A stretch of 5,787 bases of DNA. Origin: Chloroflexota bacterium (GTDB taxonomy: Bacteria; Chloroflexota; Dehalococcoidia; JAUQQI01). The notes under the pieces were generated by a model, which ran no database searches, had not been told where the DNA came from, and saw only the letters and a program-made list of their open reading frames with translations. Of the stretch, positions 5,032 to 5,787 are shown one piece after another. Each line of letters opens with the position of its first letter. Position 1 is the stretch's first letter. A program made the translations under genes and the position numbers. Location of the stretch: assembly GCA_030549955.1 (NCBI GenBank), contig JAUQQI010000115.1, forward strand, positions 1-5,787. The letters run 5' to 3'.

Positions 5032-5787
5032 GTGGCAGGCCAGGGTGTCGGTTTTTCTCGTTATTCCCGTCGTGAGTTTCTTGCCTTAGGTGGCGCAGCC
5101 CTGGCCGGTGGCGCGGCAAGTCTTATTGGCTGTGCCCCGGCTGGTGCGCCGGCTCCGGCCGGTCCGGCGCCGGCCCAAACCCCCGCCTACCCGACCAAGT
5201 CCGTCCTTATCGTTGTCCCATTCTCGGCCGGGGGTGGCACCGATGTGATGACCCGGAATATTGTGCGGGTCATCGAGCAGGAGAAGCTGGTCCCGGTCCA
5301 GGTAACAGTTGAGAACCGGACGGGGGGCGACGGTGCGGTTGGCCACACCTACGGGTTGAGCCGCCCGGCCGATGGTTACACCCTGATCGCCTCGGGTAAC
5401 TCGGTGGTCTACCTGCCAGTAACCGGCGACGTTCCATGGACATGGGAAAACTTTACGTACATCGCACGCATGGTGAGCGACTATAACATGCTGATCGTCC
5501 GGGCCGATTCCCAGTTCCGGACGCTGGCCGATTTCGTGGAATATGCCAAACGTAATCCGAAGACCCTCAAAATTGGGGGCACGGGGTCAGGACCCCTGGT
5601 GACTGACGTTATGGCCCAGCGGGATTTTTCGAAAGCAACGGGCACCGACACCGTTTACGTCCCATTCAGTGGCGGGGGCGAGGTCATTACGAACCTGCTC
5701 GGCGGCCACGTCGACGCCGCCTGGGCCAATCCGAACGAGTGCATCGCCCAGCTTGAAGCCAAGCAGGTAAGATCCCTTGGGGTAACC
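5032..5787 (+). CDS. Tripartite tricarboxylate transporter substrate-binding lipoprotein, TctC/Bug family (3' end missing)
   Basis: Substrate-binding protein of the TctC (Bug) family, which captures carboxylates or related organic acids outside the membrane. The frame is open from GTG 5032 to the window end: 252 residues visible of roughly 320-330 usual. A twin-arginine motif SRREFLA (12-18) and a hydrophobic stretch lead to the lipobox LIGC with Cys34, then an Ala/Pro/Gly-rich tether (35-52). Family motifs: VVPFSAGGGTDVMTR (61-75), VENRTGGDGAVG (93-104), ADGYTL (113-118), GTGSGP, and VPFSGGGEV (210-218). In the family the GGGTD and GGG loops line the ligand pocket. The membrane partners TctA and TctB are not in the window; they may follow, or this may be one of the many orphan Bug proteins. 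Arg codons include more CGT than in the ABC genes, a weak hint of a different origin. The ligand is unknown. Confidence 0.93.
   Translation, partial: MAGQGVGFSRYSRREFLALGGAALAGGAASLIGCAPAGAPAPAGPAPAQTPAYPTKSVLIVVPFSAGGGTDVMTRNIVRVIEQEKLVPVQVTVENRTGGDGAVGHTYGLSRPADGYTLIASGNSVVYLPVTGDVPWTWENFTYIARMVSDYNMLIVRADSQFRTLADFVEYAKRNPKTLKIGGTGSGPLVTDVMAQRDFSKATGTDTVYVPFSGGGEVITNLLGGHVDAAWANPNECIAQLEAKQVRSLGVT

Overview
The window is a GC-rich (clearly above 60% by eye) stretch of bacterial DNA with every gene on the + strand. Arginine is mostly CGG, Shine-Dalgarno sites are strong, and starts are mixed (ATG, GTG, TTG). Both substrate-binding proteins carry a twin-arginine (RREFL) lipoprotein signal rather than a plain Sec signal. 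This fits a monoderm-type or Chloroflexota-like high-GC bacterium better than a typical proteobacterium. That assignment is an inference; no marker gene is present.

Positions 1-3823 hold a carbohydrate-type (CUT1-like) ABC importer in the order ATPase (3' part only), lipoprotein substrate-binding protein, MalF-like permease, MalG-like permease. Gaps are 22, 37 and 1 nt, so this is almost certainly one operon whose promoter lies upstream of the window. The binding protein captures the ligand outside the cell, the two permeases form the channel, and the ATPase drives import. The ligand cannot be named from sequence. A strong 9-bp stem-loop straddles the stop codon of the binding-protein gene, placed as expected for an element that lowers permease output relative to binding protein.

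Positions 3854-4934 hold what was once a single DoxX-like membrane-protein gene of about 358 codons, starting 30 nt after the permease. It is now split over three reading frames and has an in-frame TAG. The DoxX-like protein sequence can be followed through the whole stretch by changing frame. The breaks are best explained by a few one-base insertions in short base runs, either recent decay or local sequence error.

Positions 4935-5031 are a 97-nt intergenic region with a TTGACA promoter candidate, a perfect GGATCA/TGATCC dyad just upstream of it, and a leader hairpin. They precede a TctC/Bug-family substrate-binding lipoprotein (5032 to the window end, 3' end missing), which probably starts a separate transcription unit. 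I see no RNA genes, mobile elements, CRISPR arrays or clear intrinsic terminators. Apart from the broken DoxX gene and the junction structures, this looks like an ordinary transport locus, and I do not see a convincing new system.
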